Part shown: piece after piece, positions 6,216 through 12,252 of the stretch | How positions within the stretch are numbered: position 1 is the first letter of the stretch | How the letters are laid out: each line of letters starts with the position of its first letter | Source of the DNA: a virus | Direction: 5' to 3' (one strand) | IMG/VR virus record: IMGVR_UViG_3300020156_000004 | Coordinates: 64,001 to 84,542 of that record | Length of the DNA: 20,542 bases | Made by a program: the position numbers and the translations under genes | Notes under the pieces: model-generated | What the model was told of the DNA's origin: nothing | The model's input: only the letters and a program-made list of their open reading frames with translations | The model's database searches: none

Positions 6216-6545
6216 ATGCCACGTAAGTACAAAGACAATGAAGCAGCCCTTAAAGGTTTCATTAAGGATGCTGCCTGGAATGCACACCTCCTCGCATTAA
6301 CCCGAGAAAGGCTTCTTAAAATGGTGGATTTAACTCGCCAGAGTATTAGGGAAAATCCCACAGCCTTTGATAACCCCTTATATCATCATACCCATTATTT
6401 AGCCTGGTGCGATAAGGTAGAAGAACATCTGGGTTTTGAAGAGGATAAACCTGCCTATGATAATACCAAACAAAACCCAATGGAGAGTATGCAAGAGTAT
6501 TTTGATAGGGCTAAAAGAGAAGGTTTCGACCCCTTAAAAGATTAA
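6216..6545 (+). CDS. hypothetical helical protein, 109 aa
   Basis: The ATG comes one base after the preceding TAA. The N-terminal half is basic and helical (ALKGFIKDAAWNAHLLALTR, then RLLKMVDLTRQSI). The middle has a histidine/tyrosine cluster (PLYHHTHYLAWCD), and the C-terminus is a second helix ending in GFDPLKD. No signal peptide. It is the last gene of the 5483 unit and overlaps no neighbour; the next promoter starts two bases after its stop. No family recognised. Confidence 0.8.
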   Translation: MPRKYKDNEAALKGFIKDAAWNAHLLALTRERLLKMVDLTRQSIRENPTAFDNPLYHHTHYLAWCDKVEEHLGFEEDKPAYDNTKQNPMESMQEYFDRAKREGFDPLKD

Positions 6546-6547
6546 GG

Positions 6548-6578
6548 TTTGAATGTGGTATTCTATTCCTTATATTGC
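6548..6578 (+). promoter_or_regulatory. Bacteroidota-type promoter for 6594
   Basis: TTTG (6548-6551), 19 bases, TATATTGC (6571-6578), with AATGTGGTATTCTATTCCT as the spacer. The block TATATTGCATCAAAT recurs at the promoters at 8124 and 10742. Confidence 0.7.
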
Positions 6579-6593
6579 ATCAAATAAAAGAAT

Positions 6594-6941
6594 ATGAAAA
6601 AACTCACACCTATTCAAGCCGCCTTTCTCTATTGGGTAATATTCAACTTTGGAGAAACGGGTTGGAAATCTCATGAGCCCATTATTAATGAGGCAAAAGC
6701 AATCCTTGGCAATTCCAATTACCCATCGGAGGTAGTATATGACAATGAGGGGGCGCCAATGATTGATTGGACCCAATTTGGCGGAGAGAGCCCAGATCAT
6801 TACAACCCTGCAAATTGGCTTTGGGAGAATGAGGAAGAAGGTGAGGAAAAACCCCAGTATAAGGCTCCATTCGATTTCCTATTTGAATTTCCCACACCTG
6901 AGAATCTTGGTTTTATAATCACCCAAATAAAAGAATCATGA
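6594..6941 (+). CDS. hypothetical protein, 115 aa
   Basis: Acidic and aromatic. The N-terminus is a hydrophobic helix (PIQAAFLYWVIFNFGETGW) that is probably part of the fold, being preceded only by MKKLT. An acidic, tryptophan-rich middle (NPANWLWENEEEGEE) and a phenylalanine-rich end (FDFLFEFPTPENLGF) follow. It overlaps 6938 by ATGA. The frame on the other strand is a shadow. No known family. Confidence 0.8.
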   Translation: MKKLTPIQAAFLYWVIFNFGETGWKSHEPIINEAKAILGNSNYPSEVVYDNEGAPMIDWTQFGGESPDHYNPANWLWENEEEGEEKPQYKAPFDFLFEFPTPENLGFIITQIKES

Positions 6942-7261
6942 GAACCCTTATCACATTAGTCTCATTGACCTTTATCATGGCAATGACATTCTTTATCGAG
7001 CCCAAACCGACTCCTCATTCATGCCCATTTGGAATGTGTCCCATGACCGGAGAGGTTTATTTCTCACCCCAATATGATGGGTGCGATAATTACATCTGTA
7101 CCCAATTAGATTCGATTCATTGGGCATATCCTACCTTCGATTATGACCAATGTGATTCGGTATTGACGGTTTGGAGCAAATCAAATCCCGCCCTGGCTGA
7201 TTCCATAGCCCGATTTGAGGCTATAGAAATGCAGAGACTTGAATATCAAGGCCTCAGGTAA
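6938..7261 (+). CDS. exported cysteine-containing protein, 107 aa
   Basis: A signal peptide or anchor covers residues 3-20 (TLITLVSLTFIMAMTFF), with no lipobox. The mature part has five cysteines (29, 34, 49, 54, 72) in a compact stretch of 45 residues, suggesting disulfides in the periplasm. A helix rich in Ala, Glu and Gln forms the C-terminus. It is coupled by ATGA to 6594. It is the last gene before the promoter at 7269. Function unknown. Confidence 0.76.
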   Translation: MRTLITLVSLTFIMAMTFFIEPKPTPHSCPFGMCPMTGEVYFSPQYDGCDNYICTQLDSIHWAYPTFDYDQCDSVLTVWSKSNPALADSIARFEAIEMQRLEYQGLR

Positions 7262-7268
7262 AAATATT

Positions 7269-7300
7269 TTTGATTTAGGGTTCTAATTTTATTATCTTCG
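7269..7300 (+). promoter_or_regulatory. Bacteroidota-type promoter for 7325
   Basis: TTTG (7269-7272), a 20-base spacer with AGGGTTCTAATT, and TATCTTCG (7293-7300). It shares the GGTTCTAA spacer block with the promoters at 1012 and 1854. Confidence 0.6.
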
Positions 7301-7324
7301 CATAAATAATAATATATTCATTTT

Positions 7325-7687
7325 ATGGCAAAAAAGAATGAAGTTAGAATTTATCACTCGCAGGTGGGTGGACATCAGCCGGAATTTTCAATGAATCCCT
7401 CAGAGTATCTGGTTGATGCAGATATACCCAAATTGGACCTATCAAAATTGCATTATCATCCGGGTGATGAAGAAGAAGAAGAACCGGGATATTACAGTTA
7501 TCCGGTGGGTTCAAATCCTGATGAGATTCCAACCAATTGGGGGGTAGAGAGAACCGGAATAGATGATACCTGGGATTTATTTACATGGGGAGTGAAAGAG
7601 GGTTCAGATATGATGAAAGAGGTTGAGTTATTTGCAGAGCATTGCAAGGAAAGGCTCGGAAGAACCATTATTATTAACTGTTATTAA
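7325..7687 (+). CDS. hypothetical acidic protein, 120 aa
   Basis: A soluble, acidic protein with a run of five Glu after GD near residue 50 (HPGDEEEEEPGYYSYP). The middle is rich in Pro, Gly and Tyr and probably unstructured. The C-terminal 40 residues (LFTWGVKEGSDMMKEVELFA onward) form a helix and a final hydrophobic strand, RTIIINCY. It is the first gene of a unit with 7694 and 7852. No family recognised. Confidence 0.8.
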   Translation: MAKKNEVRIYHSQVGGHQPEFSMNPSEYLVDADIPKLDLSKLHYHPGDEEEEEPGYYSYPVGSNPDEIPTNWGVERTGIDDTWDLFTWGVKEGSDMMKEVELFAEHCKERLGRTIIINCY

Positions 7688-7693
7688 TCAGGT

Positions 7694-7846
7694 ATGATTA
7701 TCCAACAAAAGAACACAACGATCAAACAAAAGGGTAAGGAGATCAAACTCCTTATCCCTCACCATATAATTGAGGTAAATGTGACCCTGCATCAAGAGGG
7801 TTATCATGGCCCTGCAAAATACATTTTTAACAAGGTATTAAATTAA
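7694..7846 (+). CDS. small hypothetical protein, 50 aa
   Basis: A clean frame from ATG 7694 to TAA 7844-7846, filling the gap between 7325 and 7852 with six and five bases on either side. The product is basic, with a hydrophobic strand pattern (KEIKLLIPHHIIEVNVTL) like that in the 7852 product (LLILPAHTVLEIG), so the two may share a small beta fold. No family recognised. Confidence 0.6.
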   Translation: MIIQQKNTTIKQKGKEIKLLIPHHIIEVNVTLHQEGYHGPAKYIFNKVLN

Positions 7847-7851
7847 CCATT

Positions 7852-8118
7852 ATGAACCTGAATCACATTGACATTAGCCTCCTTCAAGAAGCCGAATTAG
7901 AGGAGTTTAAACAATCAACTTATGCGGTTGAAAAAGGTCTATTTGTTGCGGTGGATGCCGAAGATATAGACCTATTAATCCTACCAGCCCATACAGTCCT
8001 GGAAATCGGTAAATCAACGGATAAATATGGTGATATGAACCTACATGTAAGGTATTTGGCAGGCGGTAAAGAATTCCTTACCCATATATCGGGTAGTTAT
8101 GCCTTCATTCATAAATAA
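7852..8118 (+). CDS. hypothetical protein, 88 aa
   Basis: A small acidic protein with an N-terminal helix (LLQEAELEEFKQ) and then alternating strands (GLFVAVDAEDIDLLILPAHT and NLHVRYLAGG). No signal peptide or membrane segment. It starts five bases after 7694 and ends just before the 8124 promoter. No family recognised. Confidence 0.8.
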   Translation: MNLNHIDISLLQEAELEEFKQSTYAVEKGLFVAVDAEDIDLLILPAHTVLEIGKSTDKYGDMNLHVRYLAGGKEFLTHISGSYAFIHK

Positions 8119-8123
8119 TGTGG

Positions 8124-8154
8124 TTGGAATGTGGTATGTGAATCATTATATTGC
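8124..8154 (+). promoter_or_regulatory. Bacteroidota-type promoter for 8170
   Basis: TTGG (8124-8127), 19 bases including AATGTGGTATG, TATATTGC (8147-8154). It shares GAATGTGGTAT and TATATTGCATCAAAT with the promoter at 6548. The message would have a leader of only about 10 bases. Confidence 0.65.
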
Positions 8155-8169
8155 ATCAAATTATAAGAT

Positions 8170-8523
8170 ATGAATAATTCGAGGTATTCAATTAACAAGT
8201 TGACAAATCGCAGGTTTGATTATCTTATCCGCCGCGAGAGGTGGAAGAAAGACCGTAATAAATGGTTATCCCTGGCGGATTCATTGACAATGCAGGCCTC
8301 CTTCCCCGATTCAGGGTATTATTATAGCCTGCAATCAAGGGAAAGGGATAGGATAGGCCTTAAGATCATTGACAAATTACCGAAGAAAACCAAGATTCTA
8401 TACCTATATAAGGCCAAACAGATTGAACGGAGAAATGCCTCATATTATGAATCCACAATCCAGTTGCAAGATGGAAGTTGGGTGAGCCCCTATGAATTGG
8501 ATGCAATGATGGTATACCATTAA
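8170..8523 (+). CDS. hypothetical basic protein, 117 aa
   Basis: Strongly basic. The N-terminal 40 residues are Arg/Lys-rich (RFDYLIRRERWKKDRNKWLS). The middle is tyrosine-rich, and the strands KKTKILYLYKAKQIER and ESTIQLQDGSWVSP suggest a small beta element. A single-gene unit between its promoter and the next one. Nucleic-acid binding is possible from charge alone; no motif supports it. Confidence 0.78.
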   Translation: MNNSRYSINKLTNRRFDYLIRRERWKKDRNKWLSLADSLTMQASFPDSGYYYSLQSRERDRIGLKIIDKLPKKTKILYLYKAKQIERRNASYYESTIQLQDGSWVSPYELDAMMVYH

Positions 8524-8541
8524 TCGGGTACGGAAAAAAAG

Positions 8542-8573
8542 TTTGGAATCAGGTTCAAAATGATTTATATTTG
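8542..8573 (+). promoter_or_regulatory. Bacteroidota-type promoter for 8610
   Basis: TTTG (8542-8545), 20 bases with ATCAGGTTC, TATATTTG (8566-8573). GG lies 12 bases before the -7 element, as in the other members. The leader would be about 30 bases. Confidence 0.65.
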
Positions 8574-8609
8574 TTATGTCTTTAATTATTCACATAAAAA
8601 CTCCAAAAC

Positions 8610-9002
8610 ATGGAATCAAAGACCACAGCTCCTGAAGTAAAGGACAGCCCTGCAAAAAAGAAATCACAGGGTAAGAAATCCAAACTCCAGAAAAAGAACA
8701 TCGACAAGGCCGCAAAGAAGGCAAAGGATGAGGAAGAAGAATCCAGCCGGGAATTGCTCTACAATTATCCAGCCGATGTAAAGACCGCATCCGACAAGAA
8801 AACATGGCGCCGACAATTCCGTGCCAAAAGGGATTCGCTCCTGAAAAAGATCGCGAAAGCCCGTAAGGACGACATGAAGGAAGCCCGCAAATTGTTCAAG
8901 GAACTCAATGAACACCTGAAAGAGTCTTGCACTCAATCGGGCATTGACAAATCACTCCAGGGTTTCAAAGCCCTTCCTGCGAAGGAGAAAGCAACCGCTT
9001 AA
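8610..9002 (+). CDS. basic protein with RE-x-x-Y-x-YP motif, 130 aa (related to 11696)
   Basis: The first 47 residues are low-complexity Lys/Ala/Glu/Ser. A helical domain follows, opening with SRELLYNYPADV and continuing with KKTWRRQFRAKRDSLLKKI and a long charged helix. The same order, with DRESFYKYPEFV then KAWREKRRKVL, occurs in the 11696 product, so the two appear homologous despite the different base composition of their genes. The basic tail and helical body are compatible with DNA or RNA binding or a virion-core protein. Followed by the hairpin at 9033. Confidence 0.8.
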   Translation: MESKTTAPEVKDSPAKKKSQGKKSKLQKKNIDKAAKKAKDEEEESSRELLYNYPADVKTASDKKTWRRQFRAKRDSLLKKIAKARKDDMKEARKLFKELNEHLKESCTQSGIDKSLQGFKALPAKEKATA

Positions 9003-9012
9003 ACGGGGTTCC

Positions 9013-9063
9013 TCGACTGCGGATGATCTAGTAAGGAATCCAGTCGATTAGATTGGATTCCTT
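9013..9063 (+). terminator. terminator hairpin with possible pseudoknot arm
   Basis: AAGGAATCCA (9033-9042) pairs perfectly with TGGATTCCTT (9054-9063), followed by TAATTCATT, a weak T tract. The loop contains GTCGA (9043-9047), complementary to TCGAC at 9013-9017; including overlapping bases, TCGACTG pairs with CAGTCGA over seven bases. It lies just after the 8610 stop. Confidence 0.55.
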
Positions 9064-9132
9064 TAATTCATTAAAAAATCCGCTAGAATCTACACTAAAA
9101 TGACCCAAAAACATACCTAAAACATATCTATC

Positions 9133-9684
9133 ATGGAAGGATTTATTCCCGGTTTTATAATAGGGTTTGCGAGCTCTATTCTCCTAATAATAATCGCAAT
9201 ATTCACCGCAAGATGGTTCATTCGAGAGTTCCGGGTGGACGATCATAATAAGGCCAAGATCAAAGGCAAGAAAGAACCCAATATGGAGGCCTTATCAAAT
9301 GAGAACATTTACCGAGAAATCCAGAACCTCTCACACCTGCCCGAACGAGCAGACCAAAAGACTATGGAAAAATGGGCATGGGAAAGAATACAAACCCATA
9401 GCCTTGAAATCCTGAAAGAAATCGAGTTCATATATGGACTAAGAAAGGAAGAACCCAGCCTACATCTCATAAGATACCCAATGATGCTCAATGCTATATC
9501 AAACCCAATAATTGCGGCATATAAACAGATGAAAGGCCCGATATCAAAAGATACCATAAACCTCATAATCGAGGAACACCTAAACGAGCCCAAATCCAAC
9601 ACAGATAAGGAGTACCAAGAAAACCCTGTAATGCAACGCAATAAAAACAGAGAGCAAGAACCCGGATATCAAAACATAGATTAA
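9133..9684 (+). CDS. single-span membrane protein with helical cytoplasmic domain, 183 aa
   Basis: Residues 5-28 (IPGFIIGFASSILLIIIAIF) form one transmembrane helix, followed by basic residues. The rest is a soluble, mainly helical domain: KTMEKWAWERIQTHSLEILK, then a hydrophobic helix at MMLNAISNPIIAAYKQM. The C-terminal 30 residues are polar and probably disordered. No close promoter of the window's usual type was seen; it ends at a clear terminator (9705). Function unknown. Confidence 0.8.
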   Translation: MEGFIPGFIIGFASSILLIIIAIFTARWFIREFRVDDHNKAKIKGKKEPNMEALSNENIYREIQNLSHLPERADQKTMEKWAWERIQTHSLEILKEIEFIYGLRKEEPSLHLIRYPMMLNAISNPIIAAYKQMKGPISKDTINLIIEEHLNEPKSNTDKEYQENPVMQRNKNREQEPGYQNID

Positions 9685-9704
9685 AACATAAGCTCACTAA
9701 ACCA

Positions 9705-9734
9705 AGAGGGTATGTTTTATACCCTCTATTTTTT
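9705..9734 (+). terminator. intrinsic terminator
   Basis: AGAGGGTAT (9705-9713) pairs perfectly with ATACCCTCT (9719-9727) around GTTTT, followed by ATTTTTT. It is 21 bases after the 9133 gene. Confidence 0.85.
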
Positions 9735-9752
9735 AACCCAAATATAAAGGCC

Positions 9753-10577
9753 ATGAAAGCCCGCAAAACCAAGAAGAATAAAAACGGAATCAAGAGAACG
9801 CAAATAGATATACCAAAAGGCCTAAGGGTACCCAGATTAAGAGGTACCACATTAATGGCCATCGAAGCCCACCAAACCAAAGATAAGAAGGAAACTATCA
9901 TGAGTAATATAAGGAAACTCTATATAGACCATTACACACTCAATAATATGACTGTATTAGGGAGAACTGTAAATATAGAGGATATGGCAACCTGGCTAAA
10001 TATACCAACCAAATACCTATTGAGAGAGTTAAATAGAGAAGTCGGAAGGATAGGAAACATACTCCAAGGTAAGGATGGGGCTCAATTCACTAGGGCTCTC
10101 TTAATGGGCTTAATTTCGAAAAGCCTAGAAGCCCACAGCCTCATTGCCAATCAGGTACACATATTAAGTAGCCAACAGGGCCGTGAATATGTACCCTTTC
10201 TTACCTCTGAGCTCAATAAGATCTTGGCAACCTTAAGTACTGCTACTAAACCAGTTACGGAGATAGTGAAGCTATTAACGGACAACAATCCAGGCGTAAT
10301 AATCAACAACGTGAACGGTGCCCAGGCTAACATATCTAATTCATCTATTACAGTAGATCAAGCAGTGAATCTTATTAAGTCTGAGGGCTTTTTATCTATG
10401 CTGGAAGATGAGGGTTTACTTAACCAGAAGTTGTTGACGATGGGTACCGATTTACCCGAAATAAGGGCCCAATACCAAGACCTAAACTCCATAGGCATTA
10501 AGGTACCCAATAAGGCTATTGATGGGCCCAATGAGCCCACGAAGCCTTATAAGGATGATATTATAGAGATACAATAG
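9753..10577 (+). CDS. DNA-binding protein, possible small terminase subunit, 274 aa
   Basis: A basic N-terminal tail (about 1-50) precedes a helix-turn-helix-like segment near residues 60-100 (VNIEDMATWLNIPTKYLLRE). A helical region at 112-175 (TRALLMGLISKSLEAHSLIA and YVPFLTSELNKILATLSTAT) comes next, then a short asparagine-rich strand (GVIINNVNGAQANI) and a polar C-terminus. HTH plus helical oligomerisation region plus a tail is the general layout of phage small terminases, but no large-subunit gene is in the window and the match is not diagnostic. A transcription regulator is the alternative. It lies alone between two terminators and lacks a recognisable promoter. Confidence 0.6.
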   Translation: MKARKTKKNKNGIKRTQIDIPKGLRVPRLRGTTLMAIEAHQTKDKKETIMSNIRKLYIDHYTLNNMTVLGRTVNIEDMATWLNIPTKYLLRELNREVGRIGNILQGKDGAQFTRALLMGLISKSLEAHSLIANQVHILSSQQGREYVPFLTSELNKILATLSTATKPVTEIVKLLTDNNPGVIINNVNGAQANISNSSITVDQAVNLIKSEGFLSMLEDEGLLNQKLLTMGTDLPEIRAQYQDLNSIGIKVPNKAIDGPNEPTKPYKDDIIEIQ

Positions 10578-10578
10578 T

Positions 10579-10593
10579 TCACTATATATAGCT
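10579..10593 (+). repeat. first copy of TCACTATATATAGCT
   Basis: The 15-base sequence TCACTATATATAGCT, containing the palindrome CTATATATAG, is found again exactly at 11237-11251. This copy lies directly after the 9753 gene; the other lies after the terminator of 10788. Together they bracket about 640 bases holding one gene. Confidence 0.6.
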
Positions 10594-10602
10594 AACCACT
10601 AA

Positions 10603-10630
10603 GGCCCGGATTTACCATCCGGGCCTTTTT
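10603..10630 (+). terminator. intrinsic terminator
   Basis: GGCCCGGAT (10603-10611) pairs perfectly with ATCCGGGCC (10617-10625) across a five-base loop, followed by TTTTT. It ends transcription of 9753. Confidence 0.88.
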
Positions 10631-10648
10631 ATTGGTTTTTTAGTGTGT

Positions 10649-10721
10649 GGGCCGTTACTAGGAGCCAAATGGGCCATCTAGGCCTTAATAGGGGTAAATG
10701 GCCAGGTAGGCCACTTGGGCC
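10649..10721. repeat. GGCC-rich non-coding repeat array
   Basis: Six GGCC sites in 73 bases. Two copies of GGCC-N5-GGCC (10672-10684 and 10700-10712) lie 28 bases apart, each able to form a small hairpin; the second reads TGGCC-AGGTA-GGCCA. Each is preceded by AAATGG. They are flanked by GGGCCGT at 10649 and again at 10717. No reading frame explains this stretch. Confidence 0.6.
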
Positions 10722-10741
10722 GTATTAAATAAAAATTTGGC

Positions 10742-10772
10742 ATTTATCCTGGCATTAAAATCCTTATATTGC
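10742..10772 (+). promoter_or_regulatory. promoter for 10788 with weak -33
   Basis: TATATTGC at 10765-10772 is followed by ATCAAAT, exactly as at 6548 and 8124, and GG sits at spacer positions 6-7 (CCTGGCATT). The -33 tetramer at the right distance is only ATTT, though TTTGG occurs six bases further upstream. Confidence 0.55.
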
Positions 10773-10787
10773 ATCAAATATTTTTAT

Positions 10788-11153
10788 ATGCAAGAAAGAT
10801 TAATCGACTCCTTTAAGAGAACCATCTCAGCCTACAGATTATCAAATGGGACACCCCTATATCACCTGCATCATGCCTCCATTTTGAACCTGGAGGATGA
10901 ATCTGGATATTCGGCCCATATATGGAAAGGGAATATGCCGAATGAAGAAACCGAAGAAGAATACTACGCATTGGACCTAACATTAGCCCAGATATTGAAT
11001 AATATGAACCCCGATGGGGACTGGAAGAAGATACATGGAGAGGACCATGATTCAACCAAAACAATTTGGACGACTGAGGCCGGAGATATGATACACCTGC
11101 ATTATGCCGATAATTCGATTCATCTCTACACCTTTGATTCCGGTCAATATTAA
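10788..11153 (+). CDS. hypothetical protein, 121 aa
   Basis: The start is set at ATG 10788; an earlier in-frame TTG at 10737 precedes the promoter and is discarded. The protein is acidic, with a basic helix first (RLIDSFKRTISAYRL), a histidine pair in LYHLHHASILNL, and acidic, tryptophan-containing strands later (DSTKTIWTTEAGDMIHLHYA). No signal peptide. A single-gene unit closed by the terminator at 11187. No family recognised. Confidence 0.78.
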   Translation: MQERLIDSFKRTISAYRLSNGTPLYHLHHASILNLEDESGYSAHIWKGNMPNEETEEEYYALDLTLAQILNNMNPDGDWKKIHGEDHDSTKTIWTTEAGDMIHLHYADNSIHLYTFDSGQY

Positions 11154-11186
11154 CCTGATTCTCCTGGTTCCATAGACACAATCAAG

Positions 11187-11217
11187 GCCCGGATATTTTT
11201 TATATCTGGGCATTTTT
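11187..11217 (+). terminator. intrinsic terminator
   Basis: GCCCGGATA (11187-11195) pairs with TATCTGGGC (11203-11211), one G-T pair, followed by ATTTTTG. It ends the 10788 unit. Confidence 0.8.
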
Positions 11218-11226
11218 GTGGTATAT

Positions 11227-11251
11227 AATATATAGCTCACTATATATAGCT
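11227..11251. repeat. tandem TATATAGCTC repeats
   Basis: Two adjacent copies of an A/T-alternating unit ending in TATATAGCTC (11229-11238 and 11243-11252). The second contains the exact 15-base copy of the repeat at 10579-10593. This starts the long gene-free stretch 11154-11695. That stretch otherwise holds a terminator, a change to AT-rich sequence near 11310, an octamer array, a promoter and a leader. Confidence 0.55.
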
Positions 11252-11322
11252 CGTACCTTGCCTTGATGCAGCCCCCCCTGGCCCTAATTCCGACCTGGGA
11301 TATTTGAAAAAAAAAATTCGAC

Positions 11323-11354
11323 ATTTTGACTTTTTGACTTTTTGACTATTTGAC
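11323..11354. repeat. 8-bp tandem repeat array, consensus TTTTTGAC
   Basis: Four head-to-tail octamers, ATTTTGAC, TTTTTGAC, TTTTTGAC, TATTTGAC, preceded by another GAC at 11320-11322, so five GAC triplets occur at an exact 8-base period. A further TTTTTGAC lies at 11565-11572. The array is about 125 bases upstream of the promoter at 11479. Confidence 0.75.
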
Positions 11355-11478
11355 TTTTATACGTTTATTGTCAAAAATTCATCTATTTATTATAAAACTA
11401 TTCTACAATTATTCTAAAATTGATCTAAAACAATTAATAAAAAATTGCAACAAATTTGCAAAATTCGATAGGTAAATA

Positions 11479-11509
11479 TTTGGATTCCGCTTTTAGATAA
11501 TTATCTTTG
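11479..11509 (+). promoter_or_regulatory. canonical host-type promoter of the AT-rich module
   Basis: A perfect match: TTTG (11479-11482), exactly 19 bases, TATCTTTG (11502-11509). Unlike the ten other promoters, its spacer has no GG at positions 6-7. Confidence 0.75.
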
Positions 11510-11515
11510 TATTGC

Positions 11516-11695
11516 GCGAGACAGATGAGGAATCGTTGCAAAGGTCAAATGTCCAATATCCTTTTTTGACTTTTCAATTCTCGCAGAATATTTGAAATAG
11601 GGAATGTATTAATTTTTGCAAAAGGGAATAATGCAAAAGTTATTACTATTTATAAATCTGTTTTTTATTTTCTAATTTTTAAATTTTAAATGTTT
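11516..11695 (+). other. long 5' leader with possible structure
   Basis: About 180 transcribed bases separate the promoter at 11479 from the ATG at 11696, whereas the other promoters sit 4-40 bases from their genes. GCGAGA (11516-11521) can pair with TCTCGC (11579-11584), enclosing GTCAAA that can pair with TTTGAC. An alternative AAAGG/CCTTT pairing competes with the inner stem. The last 40 bases are almost only A and T. Confidence 0.4.
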
Positions 11696-12241
11696 ATGGA
11701 ACAGAATCTAACAAACGTTGCAAACGTTGCAGAAAATTCGCAAAACAATCAAATTGCAGAAAAAGCAAAAATTGTAAATCCTAAGAAAAAGGATGCAAAA
11801 AAGAAAAGCGAAGCAAAAAAGGAAAAGTTACAAATTACAAACATTTCTTCCATTGCTTCTCGCATCCTTGCAAAAGGGGAGAAGGGCGAAAGGAAAGATA
11901 GAGAGTCGTTTTACAAATATCCTGAATTTGTAGAGGGGGAGAAGGGGAAAAAATTTGCAGGAAATAAGGATGTAATTTCTGGACATATCGGGAAAGCATG
12001 GAGGGAAAAGAGAAGAAAAGTTTTAGACAATTTTGTTACACGTTTGACCTTTGCGGATGCAAAAAAGGATATGCAAAAATGCAAGGAAATTGTAACAGAT
12101 TGGAAAAGAGTTTACAAAGAGTTTTATCTCAAAAATGATTATTCTTTGAATAGCGTGAGACAATCTGGGAAAAAGGAAGAGTTAGAGGAAGTAACTTATT
12201 TCTTAGAATTGTGCAAAAAATACATTCGCAAAGAATCTTAA
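11696..12241 (+). CDS. basic helical protein, 181 aa (related to 8610)
   Basis: The frame has ATG-TTT-ATG at its start. The second ATG (11696) is chosen because TGTTTATGGAACA recurs at the start of 12297. The N-terminal 60 residues are low-complexity Lys/Ala/Asn. A domain beginning DRESFYKYPEFVE, followed by GKAWREKRRKVLDNF and charged helices, matches the 8610 product in order and spacing. Codons are much AT-richer than in that gene (GCA, AAA, AAT, TTA). It ends at a terminator. Function unknown; possibly nucleic-acid binding. Confidence 0.8.
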   Translation: MEQNLTNVANVAENSQNNQIAEKAKIVNPKKKDAKKKSEAKKEKLQITNISSIASRILAKGEKGERKDRESFYKYPEFVEGEKGKKFAGNKDVISGHIGKAWREKRRKVLDNFVTRLTFADAKKDMQKCKEIVTDWKRVYKEFYLKNDYSLNSVRQSGKKEELEEVTYFLELCKKYIRKES

Positions 12242-12252
12242 TTTTCTAACGT

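Noticed and set aside
8100-8160. Inserted element suggested by the repeated TATATTGCATCAAAT
   Set aside because: The repeats at 6571, 8147 and 10765 all coincide with -7 elements, so shared promoter sequence explains them better than mobile-element ends.
9309-9901. Two minus-strand frames (110 and 112 codons)
   Set aside because: They cross a clear plus-strand terminator and oppose two plausible plus-strand genes; codon use is atypical.
11323-11354. CRISPR-like array
   Set aside because: The repeats are 8 bases with no spacers, so this is a simple tandem array. No cas gene is present.
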